Assembly (NCBI GenBank): GCA_964361325.1
Contig: CAYHZT010000003.1
Location: forward strand, 1 to 29,388
Length of the DNA stretch: 29,388 nt
Origin: 2011-GWA2-47-8b sp964361325
GTDB taxonomy: Bacteria > Patescibacteriota > Minisyncoccia > UBA6257 > WO2-44-18
Direction of reading: 5' to 3'
Shown here: positions 28,312 to 29,388 of the stretch, one piece after another
How positions within the stretch are numbered: position 1 is the first letter of the stretch
Layout: each line of letters starts with the position of its first letter
Notes under the pieces: model-generated
What the model was told of the DNA's origin: nothing
Seen by the model: the letters and a program-made list of their open reading frames with translations, nothing else
Databases searched by the model: none
Program-made: the position numbers and the translations under genes

Positions 28312-28890
28312 ATGAAAGTAACTGCCTTACTGCTGGCTATACTGATTTCGGTTGGTTGTTCCAGTACCGGGCGTAAAATTACCAAGACCGGACTGTTCAG
28401 CGACAATCTTGATATTCTTTTGGAGAATTTCAAAAAGGTTGAAAACGGCAAGACTAACCTCAATGACTTTGGGGTGATGGGATTTAATTTGCGCGCGCGA
28501 AACGTTGATTACTTCCAGGGCGTTCCGGCGTTTAAGGAAATCTACGGTCAGGAGGCGTTCCGCAATTTTGATCCGAATAATCTGACTAAGATGCTGCCGG
28601 AATTAAATCGTTACACTCTTTATCGCATTCCTTTTAAGGACATCAATATAGTTAGTGACAGGTTTTATTTTTCTACAAAAGAAACCGTGAAAACCGGAGA
28701 TGACGTTACGCTGTCAATAGTGACCATGGACGACAATACTATTATTTATCATGCCATTCAGCATATTCGCGTTGATGAACTGGAAGTTGATTATGCTTTT
28801 GCCTCCGGCTTGTTAGTTATTTTGAAAGACGTCATCGGGCCAACGCAAGCGACCAAGGATCTCTTGGACGGTCTTAAAAGTAAGGATTAA
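28312..28890 (+). CDS. Predicted lipoprotein
   Basis: 192 residues. The signal KVTALLLAILISVGC has a lipobox with the lipidated Cys at residue 16, so it should be exported and attached to the membrane. After it, LENFKKVENGKTNLNDFGVM resembles the short start of SmpA/OmlA (BamE-like) proteins, but the match is weak. The C-terminal half is beta-rich (DDVTLSIVTMDDNTIIYHAI). The start is fixed by GAAGGAG 9 nt upstream. Single-gene unit with promoter and terminator. Confidence 0.82.
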   Translation: MKVTALLLAILISVGCSSTGRKITKTGLFSDNLDILLENFKKVENGKTNLNDFGVMGFNLRARNVDYFQGVPAFKEIYGQEAFRNFDPNNLTKMLPELNRYTLYRIPFKDINIVSDRFYFSTKETVKTGDDVTLSIVTMDDNTIIYHAIQHIRVDELEVDYAFASGLLVILKDVIGPTQATKDLLDGLKSKD

Positions 28891-28900
28891 AACTTTTCGC

Positions 28901-28926
28901 ACCAGCCTCAACTAGGCTGGTTTTTT
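28901..28926 (+). terminator. Intrinsic terminator
   Basis: CCAGCCT (28902-28908), 5-nt loop, AGGCTGG (28914-28920), then T6. Confidence 0.92.
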
Positions 28927-28931
28927 AACTA

Positions 28932-28959
28932 TTGACACGAATGGAGACTAATATATAAT
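28932..28959 (+). promoter_or_regulatory. Strong promoter TTGACA-16-TATAAT of the rRNA leader
   Basis: TTGACA at 28932-28937 and TATAAT at 28954-28959; the likely transcript start is near 28966. No coding region follows before the 16S gene, so this is the best candidate rRNA promoter in the window. Confidence 0.82.
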
Positions 28960-28965
28960 GGTCAA

Positions 28966-29332
28966 TACCAAAAGATAAAGTTTAAAACTTAATATTTATT
29001 TGGACATCCGCCCCGATTCCTTAATCAAAAATTTAAGAAGTCGAGGCGGGTGTTTTATTCAGTCTGTGATTGCCCGACGGTACGTTGAAAAATAGTCAAA
29101 CCAAAACTAATAATAGGGCATTCCGAATTGTTCCAAATCGGAATGCAAAAACTCGCCGCTTCTGTCCCTGTCGTTAAGATGTTAAGAAGTCGTGGCGAGT
29201 AAAGTAAAAACTAGAGTCAAAATTTTTGTAGTTGTCCCAATTTATTTCTTGAGTAATCGCGAATAATGCGAATCTATTTTCAGTAATGCTTCGGTATTAT
29301 TTGAAAGTATTTGCATTATTAGTGGTTACTCT
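28966..29332 (+). other. 16S rRNA leader, about 370 nt, structured, no gene seen
   Basis: No credible protein frame. It holds three hairpins: 29004-29053, 29118-29146 (GCATTCCGA / TCGGAATGC) and 29151-29200 (ACTCGCC / GGCGAGT). The 3' arms of the first and third are near-copies (TTAAGAAGTCGaGGCGgGT at 29033 and TTAAGAAGTCGtGGCGaGT at 29182). The last 130 nt are AT-rich without clear structure. Confidence 0.65.
29004..29060 (+). ncRNA. Long hairpin with T-rich tail: rRNA attenuator or small RNA end
   Basis: 29004-29024 pairs with 29033-29053: 19 of 21 positions pair (two of them G-U), loop of 8 nt, followed by TTTATT. It begins about 40 nt after the predicted start from the promoter at 28932. 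It could end a small RNA of about 90 nt or act as a conditional stop before 16S. Confidence 0.5.
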
Positions 29333-29388
29333 ATTATTGAGGATTTGATCCTGGTCCAGGATGAACGCTGGCGGCGTGGATAAGGCAT
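29333..29388 (+). rRNA. rrs: 16S ribosomal RNA, 5' end, partial
   Basis: GGATTTGATCCTGG, then TCCAGGATGAACGCTGG and CGGCGTGGATAAGGCAT, match the first about 50 nt of bacterial 16S rRNA; the start is set by alignment to the E. coli 5' end. Helix 1 keeps its pairing through paired changes. The gene runs off the right edge. Confidence 0.95.

Noticed and set aside
29310..29337. TTTGCA-16-TATTAT as an rRNA promoter
   Set aside because: It would start transcription inside the mature 16S sequence, so it cannot produce a complete rRNA.
1..29388. CRISPR array, tRNA genes or insertion sequence
   Set aside because: No regular direct repeats with spacers, no cloverleaf-like sequence with a T-arm GTTCRANNC box in the right context, and no transposase or integrase frame was found.

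Overview
The window looks like the chromosome of a Candidate Phyla Radiation (Patescibacteria) bacterium, most likely a Parcubacteria/Paceibacteria-type lineage. This rests on the start of a 16S rRNA gene with a divergent first helix at the right edge, on many short hypothetical proteins, on a compact non-oxidative pentose-phosphate and lower-glycolysis gene set with a split transketolase, and on many genes whose -10 box sits 6 to 9 nt before the start codon. TGA is used as a stop (for example at 26038-26040), so the code is standard. No tRNA, CRISPR array, transposase or integrase was found.

Layout. 1-1111: two overlapping CPBP-type membrane protease homologues, the second without its catalytic residues. 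1195-2238 (minus): a eukaryotic-type (GSII) glutamine synthetase. 2416-5647: a zinc-ribbon protein, then a redox operon (SPW-repeat membrane protein, glutaredoxin, AhpF/TrxR-like flavoprotein, FAD-linked oxidase). 5688-6142: a small hypothetical gene and a DUF167 gene. 6306-10423: a membrane-anchored protein and a 1207-residue secreted protein with a phospholipase C-like head and two lamin-tail domains. 10420-14828: membrane-anchored proteins including a cyclophilin, a P-loop kinase, a TrmH/SpoU methyltransferase, a DUF192 protein and an MFS transporter. 14836-23483: central carbon genes (gap, rpiB, rpe, transketolase N and C halves, a PfkB sugar kinase, class II aldolase) interleaved with unknown genes. 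23496-25584: ribosomal protein L25 and a coiled-coil/lytic transglycosylase wall protein. 25663-27050: small accessory genes carried on repeated promoter and terminator modules. 27063-28187 (minus): a short RF1 and L31. 28312-28890: a lipoprotein. 28929-29388: a structured rRNA leader and the 5' end of 16S rRNA.

The sugar genes form one route: ribose-5-P and xylulose-5-P are interconverted (RpiB, Rpe), passed through transketolase, and linked by aldolase and GAPDH to lower glycolysis. No phosphofructokinase-1 is visible; the PfkB protein has an unassigned substrate.

The most unusual structures are non-coding. A 261-bp element at 17087-17347 folds on paper into a closed three-way junction whose last stem buries the best ribosome-binding site upstream of rpe. 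A CCCTTCGACAAGCTCAGGG-like palindrome lies in frame inside three genes, and a different palindrome lies inside trmH. Tandem GAATTAN heptamers occur at three loci, two of them at genes of the sugar pathway. The 16S leader begins with a promoter followed at once by a terminator-like hairpin whose 3' arm is duplicated downstream. Comparisons with known families are from memory; no database search was possible.
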